A stretch of DNA of 64,000 bases from Gynurincola endophyticus. Lineage in GTDB: Bacteria; Bacteroidota; Bacteroidia; Chitinophagales; Chitinophagaceae. The stretch is taken from positions 25,232-89,231 of the forward strand of contig NZ_RCWL01000013.1 of NCBI RefSeq assembly GCF_003991195.1, read 5' to 3'. Both the position numbers and the translations under genes were made by a program. Below are positions 18,558 to 28,937 of this stretch, piece after piece. The notes under the pieces are model-generated. The model was not told where the DNA came from. It was given only the letters and a program-made list of their open reading frames with translations, and searched no databases. The first letter of the stretch is position 1, and the number at the start of each line of letters is the position of its first letter.

Positions 18558-18678
18558 TTTTCATTAAAAGATCCTGCTTTGTTGCCTTCATCTTTTCACT
18601 TCGTTCATGTTTTGAATTGAATTTCTCAGTCAGTAATAATTTAATAGTTCGATAAGAATATTCTTTTTAATAGCGTTC

Positions 18679-21600
18679 TTATCCGATTTTATTTTCGGCT
18701 ATATACTGACTGGGGCTCATTCCAAACTGTTTACTGAAATCTCTGGAAAAGTTGCTGCTATTACTATAACCAACCATTGAAACTACTTCTTTAATTTTTA
18801 ACCCGTCTCCAATCAACAGTTCTGCAGACTTTTTTAATCTTGCAGCAATAATTAATTCATTGGGTGATAAATCGGAGATAGCTTTTACTTTTCTATAAAA
18901 AGTAGCCCGGCTCATATTCATGAGTTTTGACAGCTTGTCAACATCCAGATCGGCATCTGTAATATTTTCAAGAATATATTGATGCAATGATTCAATAAAT
19001 TGTTGATCTACTGAAGATAGTTTTGCTCCTTTTAAATTAATAACCGCCCCTTTTGAAAAGTATTCCTTAATAATAGTTCTGTTTGCCAGCAGATTATTGA
19101 TCTGAGCAGTGAGATGTTCAAGCGAAAAAGGTTTTTCAATATATGCATCGGCTCCAGCTTCCAGTCCTTCTATTTTTGAGTGAATTGTATTTTTAGCAGT
19201 CAGTAATACAACTGGTATGTGACTGTACTGAACATCACGTTTAATTTTTTTTGTGAGCTCTATACCATCCATCACCGGCATCATAATATCACTGATTACG
19301 ATTTGTATGTTTTCTTTTTCGAGTATTTCTAATGCTTCTTTACCGTTATAAGCCGAATAGATACCGAACTCATCTTTTAGTTCTTTTTGAAGAAAGCGTA
19401 CTATTTCTTTCTGGTCTTCAACGATCAGTATTTTTATTTTGTTTTCATCAATTTCAATTACCTCTGCAGGTAATTGGTCATCTGTTATTTTATCGGTAAA
19501 GTGTATTTCTTCTTCCTGATGGATAGGAATTGTTAACATGAACTCATTGAGGGTATCTTCCGTATTTCTTAGAACGAGTGAGCCATTGTGTAATTCAGCT
19601 AAAGACCGGGCTAGCGACAATCCGATTCCTGTGCCCGCAGCTTTGTCGGTTTCTTTGATTCTGTAAAATGGCTCAAAGATTTTTTCTTTTAATGATTCGG
19701 GTATTTTATAGCCATCGCTTTTTACACCGACTTCAAAAGACGTTGCATCACTGTAGAATGGAAACAACTTAACGGTTATTTTTTTGTCAGCGTATTTGAT
19801 AGCATTATTGATCAGATTGGTAATTATTTTTTTTAGTGCTTCCGGGTCTACATAAGCTAATAATGATACACGGGGAATTTCTAAATTCATCTCCAACTTC
19901 CGTTGCTCAGCGGCAGGTAAAAAACTTTGATACAATTCTCTTAGTAATTCGTTGATATCGGTATTGATAAAATTGAGCGTAAATTTATTAGCCTCCGCTT
20001 TACGGAAGTCTAACAATTGGTCGGTTAATTCAATGAGCCGATTGGTGTTCTTTTTCATCATTGACAAGTTTTCTTTGTAAAGAGAATCGTTTTCTAGATC
20101 GGCGTGGAGTTTATCCAGCGGCAGTTTTATCAAAGTTAAGGGAGTACGTATTTCATGGGCAATATTGGTAAAGAACTCAATTTTCGCATGATGGATTTCG
20201 CGTTCCTTTTCACGTTCTACAAATTCAAGTCTTCTTTTGGTTCGTTCTTCATGTGCCAGATTGTAATATCTTATAATCAGGTATAGTACCGAAGCAATGA
20301 TTAAAAAGTAAGCAAGGTATGCCCATCCGCTGAGATACCAGGGGGGGAGGATTTTTACCTGAATGCTGGTAATTGCTACATTATCATCTTCTACTGTTCT
20401 GCCTCCTTTCACCTTAAAAGTATAGGTTCCGGGTGATAGTTTAGTATAGTAAATAGTGCGATTGTTTTTTAAAAGTGTCCAATTATCATCCACACCTTCC
20501 ATCTTATACAGGTATTCATTTTTTTCAGGAGTAATATAAGATAAGCAGGCTACATCAAAACTGATGTTTGAACTGTCATATGGCAGTGTTATGGATTGTG
20601 CGTAGAGAATAGACGACCCGGCAGGGTCTGTATTATCATGACTACTGATTGTAACATTGTTACTTTGAAACCCTGTTATATAAATTGGTGGTTTGTAGCC
20701 AGTTTCTTCAATCTGGTCAGGATGAAAGCTGATCATTCCTTTTACTGTTCCAAAATAAATCGTACCGTCTTTAGACTGATAGCTTGAGTTATAATTGAAC
20801 TGTTCTGTTAATAATCCGTCGCTGGTGGTATATACTTTGGTTTGACCGGTAGCGGGTTGATAATGTACCAGTCCTTTCGAAGTGGTGATCCAAAAGGTAT
20901 GATGGCGGTCTTCAACAATTCTGAAAACCTGAAAATCGTTGAGTAGCCCAAGCTGTATGGTTTCAAACTGCCGGGTATTGTAGTTTAATTTTGATATACC
21001 CGATTCTGTACAAAACCAAAGGTCTCGATTACTATCCTGATAAACGTTGTTTACAAAGTTGCTGATTAAAGAATGTTTGTCGTTGGCATCATGTAAAAAC
21101 TTTCCTGTTTCACCGGTCGTTTGATGGCGCCAGTAAATACCTCCGCCGTAACTTGCTACCCATAGAATATTCTGATGATCTTCCAGCATGCTTTGAATGG
21201 GCACTGTAAAAAACGTATCATTTATAAAACGGTTGTTTTTCCGGTCATAGGTAGATAATCCGTTCCAGTTACCTACTAAGATTTCGTCTTTTTTTGTTTT
21301 ATACAAGCTGACAATAAAGTTTCCGTTCAATGAACCTGGTTGTGGCCCGGTTTCATAATGACGGATAACTTTGCCGGTTTTTATATCCATTACATCCAAC
21401 CCATGCTCATAAGTACCTATCCATAATTCGTTTTTAAAAGCAATCAGGCCGTGAATATTCTGATAAGCAATACTGCCGGGTTTACCGGAAGGAAGGTAGC
21501 TGGTGATTTGTCCGGTTTTTTTCTGAAGTTTATTGATGCCACCATCTTCGGTACCAATCCAGATATTACCATAATCATCTTCGCATATTTCATGTACAAT

Positions 21601-22623
21601 GCTGCCACTTAATTGATTTTTAGAAGCGCTGGGATAGTATTTCTGAAAATAATTGAGTGCCGGGGCATAATAGTTAATACCACCGGAGAAGGTACCAATC
21701 CAGATTGCCCCTTCCTTATCTTTCCATAATGCATAAATAACATTATCGGTAAGTGCGTAAGGGTTGGCGTATTCTTTTATGATTTTCCGGGAACTGTGTT
21801 TTTTCAGATCTAATATGAATAAACCGATTTCTGTTCCTATCCAGTATGTATCTTCTTCCTGATGAATAATGGCGTGTATCTGATGAGGTACATGATCAGG
21901 CAGTAATGATTGTAATTTTTTACTTTTCAGCTCAAACAGATACAGGTTATTCATGGTACCGATCAATAGGGTTGAATCATTGACAGGATGAATTTTCTGA
22001 ATGGTATTAATGGACACCCCTTTGTTAATGCCGGTTAAGTCAAATGTTTGAAGTGATTTACCTTCCAGGTTAATTTGTGTGATGGTTCCGTTTCTGTTTG
22101 CCACCCAGATAGATTGCCGGCTGCCGAATGCAAAAGCCGAAAGCTCCCCGAATTGTTGCAATACAAAACTGATTTTTCTTTTTTGTATGTTTAAACGGTA
22201 TAGTTTCTGGTTAGAAATAAACCACATTTCGCCTTTACTGTCAGACTGGATATCTGTAACAAAAGGATGTTCGGAAAAAACCAGTTCAAATGATTCGGTA
22301 CGGGGTGTATAATGATAGATTCCTTTGTAGGTACCGATCCATAAGTTCTGGCTGCTGTCTTCGCTGATAGAGGTAATGGAATGATTGCCGATACTATTCG
22401 GATCGTTCTGATCTGAACGGTAAACCTTGAAATGATTTCCGTCGAATCTGTTCAGTCCATTTCTGGTACCAAACCAGATAAAACCTTTGCTATCCTGTAA
22501 AATTGCTGTAATAGTATTGCTCGACAAACCATTGTCGACCTGGTAATTCTTAAAATAAACCTGCTGTCCTTTTACTGAAAAAGGAAGGATTAAAAGAATA
22601 ATATAAAGATAGAGTCGTGTCAA
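18679..22623 (-). CDS. Hybrid two-component system regulator (HTCS) of the glycan locus
   Basis: A 1314-residue one-protein signalling system. It has a signal peptide (about 1-19) and two seven-bladed propellers built of repeats such as GFIWFGTRNGLNRFDG and GNIWIGTEDGGINKL (about 20-680). A Y_Y_Y domain follows at about 690-755 (YLYKMEGVDDNWT, LSPGTYTFKVKG), and a membrane span at about 762-785. HisKA has His at about 823 (NIAHEIRTPLTLIK). A HATPase domain (GTGIGLSLARSLAELH) and a receiver domain with Asp near 1112 (VISDIMMPVMDG) follow. The C-terminus is an AraC-type DNA-binding domain at about 1210-1310 (MNMSRATFYRKVKA, VGYSNSSNFSRDFSKQFG). It senses a glycan fragment in the periplasm and activates the divergent susC operon 190 bases away. 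Confidence 0.97.
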   Translation of the reverse strand: MTRLYLYIILLILPFSVKGQQVYFKNYQVDNGLSSNTITAILQDSKGFIWFGTRNGLNRFDGNHFKVYRSDQNDPNSIGNHSITSISEDSSQNLWIGTYKGIYHYTPRTESFELVFSEHPFVTDIQSDSKGEMWFISNQKLYRLNIQKRKISFVLQQFGELSAFAFGSRQSIWVANRNGTITQINLEGKSLQTFDLTGINKGVSINTIQKIHPVNDSTLLIGTMNNLYLFELKSKKLQSLLPDHVPHQIHAIIHQEEDTYWIGTEIGLFILDLKKHSSRKIIKEYANPYALTDNVIYALWKDKEGAIWIGTFSGGINYYAPALNYFQKYYPSASKNQLSGSIVHEICEDDYGNIWIGTEDGGINKLQKKTGQITSYLPSGKPGSIAYQNIHGLIAFKNELWIGTYEHGLDVMDIKTGKVIRHYETGPQPGSLNGNFIVSLYKTKKDEILVGNWNGLSTYDRKNNRFINDTFFTVPIQSMLEDHQNILWVASYGGGIYWRHQTTGETGKFLHDANDKHSLISNFVNNVYQDSNRDLWFCTESGISKLNYNTRQFETIQLGLLNDFQVFRIVEDRHHTFWITTSKGLVHYQPATGQTKVYTTSDGLLTEQFNYNSSYQSKDGTIYFGTVKGMISFHPDQIEETGYKPPIYITGFQSNNVTISSHDNTDPAGSSILYAQSITLPYDSSNISFDVACLSYITPEKNEYLYKMEGVDDNWTLLKNNRTIYYTKLSPGTYTFKVKGGRTVEDDNVAITSIQVKILPPWYLSGWAYLAYFLIIASVLYLIIRYYNLAHEERTKRRLEFVEREKEREIHHAKIEFFTNIAHEIRTPLTLIKLPLDKLHADLENDSLYKENLSMMKKNTNRLIELTDQLLDFRKAEANKFTLNFINTDINELLRELYQSFLPAAEQRKLEMNLEIPRVSLLAYVDPEALKKIITNLINNAIKYADKKITVKLFPFYSDATSFEVGVKSDGYKIPESLKEKIFEPFYRIKETDKAAGTGIGLSLARSLAELHNGSLVLRNTEDTLNEFMLTIPIHQEEEIHFTDKITDDQLPAEVIEIDENKIKILIVEDQKEIVRFLQKELKDEFGIYSAYNGKEALEILEKENIQIVISDIMMPVMDGIELTKKIKRDVQYSHIPVVLLTAKNTIHSKIEGLEAGADAYIEKPFSLEHLTAQINNLLANRTIIKEYFSKGAVINLKGAKLSSVDQQFIESLHQYILENITDADLDVDKLSKLMNMSRATFYRKVKAISDLSPNELIIAARLKKSAELLIGDGLKIKEVVSMVGYSNSSNFSRDFSKQFGMSPSQYIAENKIG

Positions 22624-22813
22624 TTGCTTTAAATTCTGGTATCAGCATGTATATTAAAAATAATTCCTCTACCTCAAATTTAATAATTCAGATTGATACG
22701 GGATGATAAGTAATTGAAACGCTCTGAACAGCCCGATTTAACAATTTTAATTTTATTTGTAGTGTTTTCGCATTTCATTAGTCAAACTTTCTAAATACCA
22801 AAACGATTGCATT

Positions 22814-25800
22814 ATGCAAAATTGCCAGTTACGGTCATTGATAGCATGGATGCTCATCATCCTTTCTTCTCAAGTATCATTTGCACAAAACGCTGCCATT
22901 GGTGGTACGGTTCGCTCTACAGACGATAAACCTATTGAGGGGGTATCGGTTAAAAGGGGGAGTTCCAACTCGGGCGTGTCTTCAGACAAAGAAGGCCGTT
23001 TCTCTATTAATGCTGCAGTGGGTGATACCTTATTCTTTTCTCATGTTGAATACGAACCTTTTCAGACGGTCGTTTCTGCCACTACCGATTTAAACATTGT
23101 ACTGCAAACCAAATCTACTTCGCTCGAGAGTGTAGTTGTGATTGGTTATGGTACGCAAAAAAGAAGAGATTTAACGGGTTCGGTTGCTTCTGTTAACGGA
23201 AAAGACCTTGAGTCGCTACCCGTTCCGAATGTCGGTGAAGCCTTACAGGGCCGGGCTGCAGGAGTACAAATTGTTTCTGCCGGCGCACCGGGAAGCAATG
23301 TTACTATCCGGGTAAGAGGTACTGGTACCATTAATAATAGTGACCCCTTATTAGTGGTAGATGGTGTACCTACAGATCTTTCTTTAAACAATTTCAGTTC
23401 AGACGATATAGCGAGCATTGAAGTGTTGAAAGACGCTTCCGCAGCAGCTATTTACGGATCAAGAGGTGCGAATGGAGTGGTATTGATTACCACTAAGCGT
23501 GGTACAAGCGGCAGAAGTCAACTCGATTTTAAATCATTTGCCGGTGTACAAAGTAAAACTGCTGACGTAAATATGTTGAATGCCTATCAGTTCGCTTCCT
23601 TACATAACGAAATGATGGCGAACAATGGTCAGGCACAGAATCCCGCTTTTGCAGATCCATTATCCTTAGGAACCGGAACAAACTGGTTGAACGCCATGTT
23701 CAGAGCAAATGCACCGCTTCAAAGTCATACACTGGCTTATTCCGGCGGTAGTAATAAATCTACCTACTACGTTTCCGGTAATGTTTTTCAACAAGACGGT
23801 ATCGTTATTAATACCAACTATAAAAGATATACTGTACAGTTTAACTCTACTTCTAAAGTGTATGACTGGTTACAGTTCGGAAATAACTTTACTTTAAACC
23901 ATGATGTAAAGTCAAACGGTTCTTATGATATCCGTAATGCCATGCTGGCTTTACCTACACAATCTATTTACAATAATGACGGTTCGTGGGCTGGTCCGGT
24001 AGGACAGGCTTCATGGGTAGGAGATGTGGCAAACCCTATCGGAAAAGCCACTTTAAATACTAATGTAACCAAAGGTTATAATGTTTTAGGTAATATCTGG
24101 GGAGAGGTAAAACTGTTTCCGGGTTTAAAGTTTAAAACAACAGGAGGTATTCAGGCTTCTTTCTGGGATAATAAAAATTGGGCACCGGCTTATAACTGGC
24201 AGCCGATAGCACAGGAAATGAGTTATCTGGGCCAGAGCTACAATAAAGCCATTACTTATCTCTGGGATAACTATTTCACTTATGATACTTATCTGGGTGA
24301 CGCTCATAAGTTAAGTGTAATGGCGGGTACCAGTGCTCAAACCAACAGATTTGATTACATGAACGGATCTATTCAACAGTTTGCAAGTAATGTAACGCAA
24401 CAGTTGAATAGCGGAACTTTATTGCCCACCGTTGGTGGTAATGCAAATGAATGGGCATTGTTATCGTACATGGGTAGAGTGAATTATGCTTTCAATGATA
24501 AATTACTGGCAACAGTAACAGTACGCAGAGATGGTTCTTCACGATTCGGAAAAAATAATCGTTGGGGAACATTCCCCTCTGCCTCTATCGCCTGGAGAGT
24601 ATCTGACGAACCTTTCCTGAGCGATATCAGCTGGTTAAATGACCTGAAAATCCGTGCCGGTTATGGCGTTACCGGTAATCAGAATATCGGTAACTACTCA
24701 TTTGCTTCAGTATACAAAACGGTACAATACAATTTTAACGGACAGGCGGTCAGTGCTATCGTTCCGGATATGATTCCAAACCCTGGTATCAGATGGGAGC
24801 GTGTAGAGCAATCTAACCTGGGTATCGACGCAACTTTATTCAATAAAAGAATAAATGTAATGGTTGATTTGTATATTAAAAATACTAACGATATGCTGGT
24901 TCCGATGTCAGTACCTATTTCAACCGGCTATTCTGATATCAATGTTCCACAGATCAACTTAGGTAAAGTTCAGAATAAAGGTGTAGAGATTGCGATCAAT
25001 TCTACGAACCTTGAAGGTAAGTTAGGCTGGACGACCAACTTTAATATTTCATTCAATCAAAACAGAATTCTCCGTTTGAATGATACTATTCCGATGTATA
25101 CAGGAAGTATCGGTTTAAGCCAGAACCTGACTATTCAACATCCGGGCGGATATCCGATCAATGAATTTTATGGCTTTGTGACCAATGGAATTTTCCAGAA
25201 TCAGGGTGAAGTAGACAGATATGCTGTACAAATTCCCGGATCCGATCCTTTTAACAGAACCTCACCCGGTGATATCCGTTTTAAAGATTTAAATAATGAT
25301 GGCGTAATAGATGATGATGACAGAACTTTCTTAGGAAACCCTAATCCTACTGTTATTTTCGCCATGAACAATACATTTACCTATCAGGCATTTGATCTGT
25401 CAGTGTTTTTACAGGGCGTGGCCGGAAATAAGATCTTTAATGCAAACAGAATTTATACAGAAGGTATGGCAGTCGCATATAATCAAACCACTGCAGTACT
25501 GGATCGCTGGAGAGGCGAAGGAACCAGCCATGTGATGCCAAGAGCTGTTTATAATGATCCTAACAAAAACGCAAGAATCTCTGATCGTTTTATTGAAGAC
25601 GGATCTTACTTCCGCATAAAGAATGTAACCTTAGGATATACATTGCCCAAATCTGCTCATTCAAAATCAGTCATCAACAATTTAAGAGTGTATTTGTCTG
25701 CACAGAACTTATTCACTTTTACCAAATACACAGGATTTGATCCTGAAGTTGGTGCAAATGGTATTGACTTAAATGTTTATCCTGTAACCAGAACCATCAG

Positions 25801-25825
25801 TGCAGGTTTACAATTAACCTTTTAA
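22814..25825 (+). CDS. SusC-family TonB-dependent oligosaccharide transporter
   Basis: A 1003-residue outer-membrane transporter. It has a signal peptide (about 1-25, ending SFA), a carboxypeptidase-like domain (about 28-110, IGGTVRSTDDKPIEGVSV) and the SusC signature VVVIGYGTQKRRDLTGSVASV as TonB box and plug start. The plug includes LQGRAAGVQI and IRVRGTGTINNSDPLLVVDG; the rest is the 22-strand barrel, ending in an aromatic-poor LQLTF strand. There is no STN domain, consistent with HTCS rather than FecR control. It is followed 12 bases later by susD. By context it imports isomaltooligosaccharides released from dextran. Confidence 0.97.
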   Translation: MQNCQLRSLIAWMLIILSSQVSFAQNAAIGGTVRSTDDKPIEGVSVKRGSSNSGVSSDKEGRFSINAAVGDTLFFSHVEYEPFQTVVSATTDLNIVLQTKSTSLESVVVIGYGTQKRRDLTGSVASVNGKDLESLPVPNVGEALQGRAAGVQIVSAGAPGSNVTIRVRGTGTINNSDPLLVVDGVPTDLSLNNFSSDDIASIEVLKDASAAAIYGSRGANGVVLITTKRGTSGRSQLDFKSFAGVQSKTADVNMLNAYQFASLHNEMMANNGQAQNPAFADPLSLGTGTNWLNAMFRANAPLQSHTLAYSGGSNKSTYYVSGNVFQQDGIVINTNYKRYTVQFNSTSKVYDWLQFGNNFTLNHDVKSNGSYDIRNAMLALPTQSIYNNDGSWAGPVGQASWVGDVANPIGKATLNTNVTKGYNVLGNIWGEVKLFPGLKFKTTGGIQASFWDNKNWAPAYNWQPIAQEMSYLGQSYNKAITYLWDNYFTYDTYLGDAHKLSVMAGTSAQTNRFDYMNGSIQQFASNVTQQLNSGTLLPTVGGNANEWALLSYMGRVNYAFNDKLLATVTVRRDGSSRFGKNNRWGTFPSASIAWRVSDEPFLSDISWLNDLKIRAGYGVTGNQNIGNYSFASVYKTVQYNFNGQAVSAIVPDMIPNPGIRWERVEQSNLGIDATLFNKRINVMVDLYIKNTNDMLVPMSVPISTGYSDINVPQINLGKVQNKGVEIAINSTNLEGKLGWTTNFNISFNQNRILRLNDTIPMYTGSIGLSQNLTIQHPGGYPINEFYGFVTNGIFQNQGEVDRYAVQIPGSDPFNRTSPGDIRFKDLNNDGVIDDDDRTFLGNPNPTVIFAMNNTFTYQAFDLSVFLQGVAGNKIFNANRIYTEGMAVAYNQTTAVLDRWRGEGTSHVMPRAVYNDPNKNARISDRFIEDGSYFRIKNVTLGYTLPKSAHSKSVINNLRVYLSAQNLFTFTKYTGFDPEVGANGIDLNVYPVTRTISAGLQLTF

Positions 25826-25837
25826 AAAGTAGATGCA

Positions 25838-27337
25838 ATGAAAAAGTTACTATATATATCACTATTCATTACCGGAAGCGGTTTAGTAAGTTGTAATAAA
25901 TTTTTAGATAAATATCCCCTTGATTCGGTGAATACCGAAAATTACTGGCTCACTGAAAGTGACGCCATCAGTGCAATCAACGGCGCTTATCAACCGTTGC
26001 AATGGCCGAAATTGTATAATATGCGTATCTGGACAACTGACATCTGGGCGAACAACAGCATCGTAGGTGCAGGTGGTGGTACCGATGGTATCGAAACGGT
26101 AGATATTGCCAATTTTGTTACCACAACCGATAATGCAGCAGCACTTGATATCTGGAGAGGACCAGCTCCGGGTATTTTACGCGCTAACCTGGTAATTGAA
26201 AATGTACCGGGAATGAACATCAATGCTGAGGTAAAAAACAGAGTGGTAGGAGAAGCAAAATTTCTCAGAGGATTATACTACTTTTTATTAGTACAACTAT
26301 TCGGGGATGTTCCTTTAATTACTGTAGGACAAACTCCTGATGATGATCTTCGGCCAGCCAGAACTTCAAAAGATGTTGTATACAATCAGATCATTACTGA
26401 TCTTAAAGACGCAGTACAATTACTACCAGACAGAGCTCAGTATGCTGCAAAAGACATTGGCCGTGCTTCGAAAGGAGCTGCCATGGGCTTGTTGGCAAAA
26501 GTATACCTTACGTTAAAGAACTATCCTGAAGTAATCAGATTATGTGAAGATATCAATACATTGCAATATCAGTTGAACACAGATTATTCAGATAACTTCA
26601 ACGTCAGAACAGAAAACTCTATCGAGTCATTATTCGAAGTTCAATATATCGGTAAAACAAGTTTCGGTTTCTGGGATAACGAAAACCAGTCAAGTTGGTT
26701 AAGTACTTTCATGGGCCCCCGCAATAGCAATTTTGTAGCAGGTAGTTATGGATGGAATCAACCTACCGAAGAATTTGTAAGCGCATATGAAACCGGAGAT
26801 GTTAGAAAAGCGAAAACAATTTTATACGCCGGCGGGCCAACATTCGATGGCAATACTTATCAGGCTACCTATTCTACTACCGGATATAATGTAAGAAAGT
26901 TTTTAGTAACCAAAGGCGACTCTCCTGATTATGATACGAATCCTCTGAACTTTCCCGTATTAAGATTCGCAGATATACTCTTGATGTGGGCCGAAGCATT
27001 AAACGAATCAGGAAGAACAAATGATGCACAGGCACTGGCTACGGGTATCAATACCGGAGGCCCTTTAAACAGAGTAAGGTTAAGAGCCGGATTAAATAAT
27101 GTGCAAGGTTTAGACCAGGTGGCGCTCAGAGAAAAAATCAGACATGAAAGAAGAATGGAACTGGCATTCGAAGGACACCAATGGTTTGATCTGATCAGAT
27201 ATGATAACGGTGCTTACGCATTAAACTTTTTCCACAACATCGGAAAAACAAATGCAGCAGCCAAACACCTGTTATTGCCGATTCCTCAAAGGGAAAGAGA
27301 CGCAAATCCAAACCTGCAACAAAACAACGGTTACTAA
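25838..27337 (+). CDS. SusD-family surface glycan-binding lipoprotein
   Basis: A 499-residue RagB/SusD protein. The lipobox GLVSC places the lipid-anchored Cys at residue 19, followed by the usual NKFLDKYPLDSV opening. The TPR-like helical scaffold (FLRGLYYFLLVQLFGDVPLIT, GRASKGAAMGLLAKVYLTLKN) and the C-terminal family motif REKIRHERRMELAFEGHQWFDLIRY are clear. It acts as the lid and ligand-binding partner of the SusC barrel encoded just upstream. Confidence 0.97.
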   Translation: MKKLLYISLFITGSGLVSCNKFLDKYPLDSVNTENYWLTESDAISAINGAYQPLQWPKLYNMRIWTTDIWANNSIVGAGGGTDGIETVDIANFVTTTDNAAALDIWRGPAPGILRANLVIENVPGMNINAEVKNRVVGEAKFLRGLYYFLLVQLFGDVPLITVGQTPDDDLRPARTSKDVVYNQIITDLKDAVQLLPDRAQYAAKDIGRASKGAAMGLLAKVYLTLKNYPEVIRLCEDINTLQYQLNTDYSDNFNVRTENSIESLFEVQYIGKTSFGFWDNENQSSWLSTFMGPRNSNFVAGSYGWNQPTEEFVSAYETGDVRKAKTILYAGGPTFDGNTYQATYSTTGYNVRKFLVTKGDSPDYDTNPLNFPVLRFADILLMWAEALNESGRTNDAQALATGINTGGPLNRVRLRAGLNNVQGLDQVALREKIRHERRMELAFEGHQWFDLIRYDNGAYALNFFHNIGKTNAAAKHLLLPIPQRERDANPNLQQNNGY

Positions 27338-27364
27338 TTTACTACTTACTCAATTTTGATTGTT

Positions 27365-28822
27365 ATGCATACTCAAAATATTAATAAAAAATTACTCACC
27401 TTTTTAACCATCTGCTGCCTCTCGATCGTAGCCTGCTCAAAAGTAGACCGGATGATTCTGAATAAAGGTGAAACACCACTGGCTATCAGTGCAGATAAAA
27501 AAGAAATCGAACTGATCGAGAAAAATTTTAACGTTGACGGTGTGCAGTTTACCTGGACAACAGGTACTAATGGAGGTACTGACCAGTCTATTGCTTATAC
27601 CTTTGTTTTAGACATTGACGATGAAACTAAAACCAATCCGATTATAGTTTCACTGGGAAAGGCTAGTTATAATTACAAATACACGGTACAAGAACTGAAC
27701 CAGTTACTGGTTGACAGATGGGGAATTACACCCGGAAATACCGTATCTCTAAAAGCCAAAGTGTATAACTCATTAGGAACAGCTACTACTTTTCACGATT
27801 CAACAGATTGGTATAATATATCTGTAAAAACATATATACCTGTTACTAAAACTTTATATCTCATCGGAGATGCAGCTCCGGCAGGCTGGAGTGCTGATAA
27901 TGCACCCGCAATGGATTTAAGTGCTGTAGCTCCAGGTAAATTTACCTGGAGAGGAATTTTAAATGCCGGCGCATTGAAATTCATTACTACTCAGGGAGAA
28001 TTTGTTCCCAGTTATAATAAAGGTCAGAACGATTTTTCACTGGTGTACAGAACCTCATTTGATCAACCTGATGAAACATTTTTAATTGAAGAAGGTGGAC
28101 TTTATGAGGTGAGTATAGACTTATTGCATCTTACTATCAGTATTGCTGCTTCTGCAGAACCTGCTTACAGCAGACTATGGATGCTGGGTGATGCGATTCC
28201 TACAGGATGGAATATTGACGATCCGGCTGAAATGCGCGTAGATGAATCTAACAAGTTTGTGTTTACGTATAATGAAGTATTGAGTGTGGGAGAATTTAAA
28301 ATACCGGTTGCTACAGGAAACTTTTCAACCGATTATTATATGCCACTCGAAAATAATCCTGCTCTTTCAGAAACCGGTGCTCAATTAGTAGTGGGAGGTA
28401 ACCCTGATTATAAATGGAAAATTACTGAGGCAGGTCCTTATAAAATTAAACTAAACATTCAGGTACCATCTATCTCTATCGAGAAGTTTGTACCGTTCGA
28501 AAAAATTTACATGGTAGGAGATGCTTCACCTGCAGGTTGGAATATAGATAATCCGTTCGAACTAACTAAAAACCCGAATGACCCTTATGAATTCACCTTT
28601 GAAGGAACACTGAACGTAGGTGAATTCAAATTACCCGTAGAAAAAGGAAATTGGGGAGGAGACTTCTTTATGCCGGTGATGAACTATCAGGACTTAAGCA
28701 AAACAGAAATGAAATTTGTACCGGGAGGTTCTCCTGATAACAAATGGAAAATAAACGAAGCAGGAACTTACAAAATAGTAATCAATCAATTCTATGAAAC
28801 GATTGTGATTACGAAATTATAA
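27365..28822 (+). CDS. SusE/SusF-like surface glycan-binding lipoprotein
   Basis: A 485-residue lipoprotein with lipid Cys at residue 24 (SIVACSK). An N-terminal Ig-like SusE domain (about 35-150: LIEKNFNVDGVQFTWT, YTVQELNQLL) is followed by three tandem starch-binding-type modules that open LYLIGDAAPAGWSADNA, LWMLGDAIPTGWNIDDP and IYMVGDASPAGWNIDNP. This is the SusE/SusF plan, with the modules projecting from the cell surface to bind glucan. I used the ATG at 27365, which gives a proper signal peptide, rather than the TTG three codons earlier. It follows susD by 27 bases. Confidence 0.9.
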   Translation: MHTQNINKKLLTFLTICCLSIVACSKVDRMILNKGETPLAISADKKEIELIEKNFNVDGVQFTWTTGTNGGTDQSIAYTFVLDIDDETKTNPIIVSLGKASYNYKYTVQELNQLLVDRWGITPGNTVSLKAKVYNSLGTATTFHDSTDWYNISVKTYIPVTKTLYLIGDAAPAGWSADNAPAMDLSAVAPGKFTWRGILNAGALKFITTQGEFVPSYNKGQNDFSLVYRTSFDQPDETFLIEEGGLYEVSIDLLHLTISIAASAEPAYSRLWMLGDAIPTGWNIDDPAEMRVDESNKFVFTYNEVLSVGEFKIPVATGNFSTDYYMPLENNPALSETGAQLVVGGNPDYKWKITEAGPYKIKLNIQVPSISIEKFVPFEKIYMVGDASPAGWNIDNPFELTKNPNDPYEFTFEGTLNVGEFKLPVEKGNWGGDFFMPVMNYQDLSKTEMKFVPGGSPDNKWKINEAGTYKIVINQFYETIVITKL

Positions 28823-28832
28823 GACTAACTAA

Positions 28833-28905
28833 ATGAAAATGTAAGAGGGTGACAATAAAAGGTGATAAAAATACCAAAGGTTTTCATCCTCTTACTACTT
28901 TTCAT
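28833..28905 (+). other. Long inverted repeat inside the glycan operon
   Basis: In the 115-base gap between the SusE/F-like gene and GH66, GTAAGAGGGTGA (from 28841) pairs with TCATCCTCTTAC (to 28895), with one G-T pair. Outer arms ATGAAAA (28833-28839) and TTTTCAT (28899-28905) extend the structure. There is no T-run after it, so it is more likely an mRNA processing, stabilising or attenuating element than a strong terminator. Confidence 0.55.
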
Positions 28906-28937
28906 CTCAAATCGTTCATTGAATAATCCGACAAATA

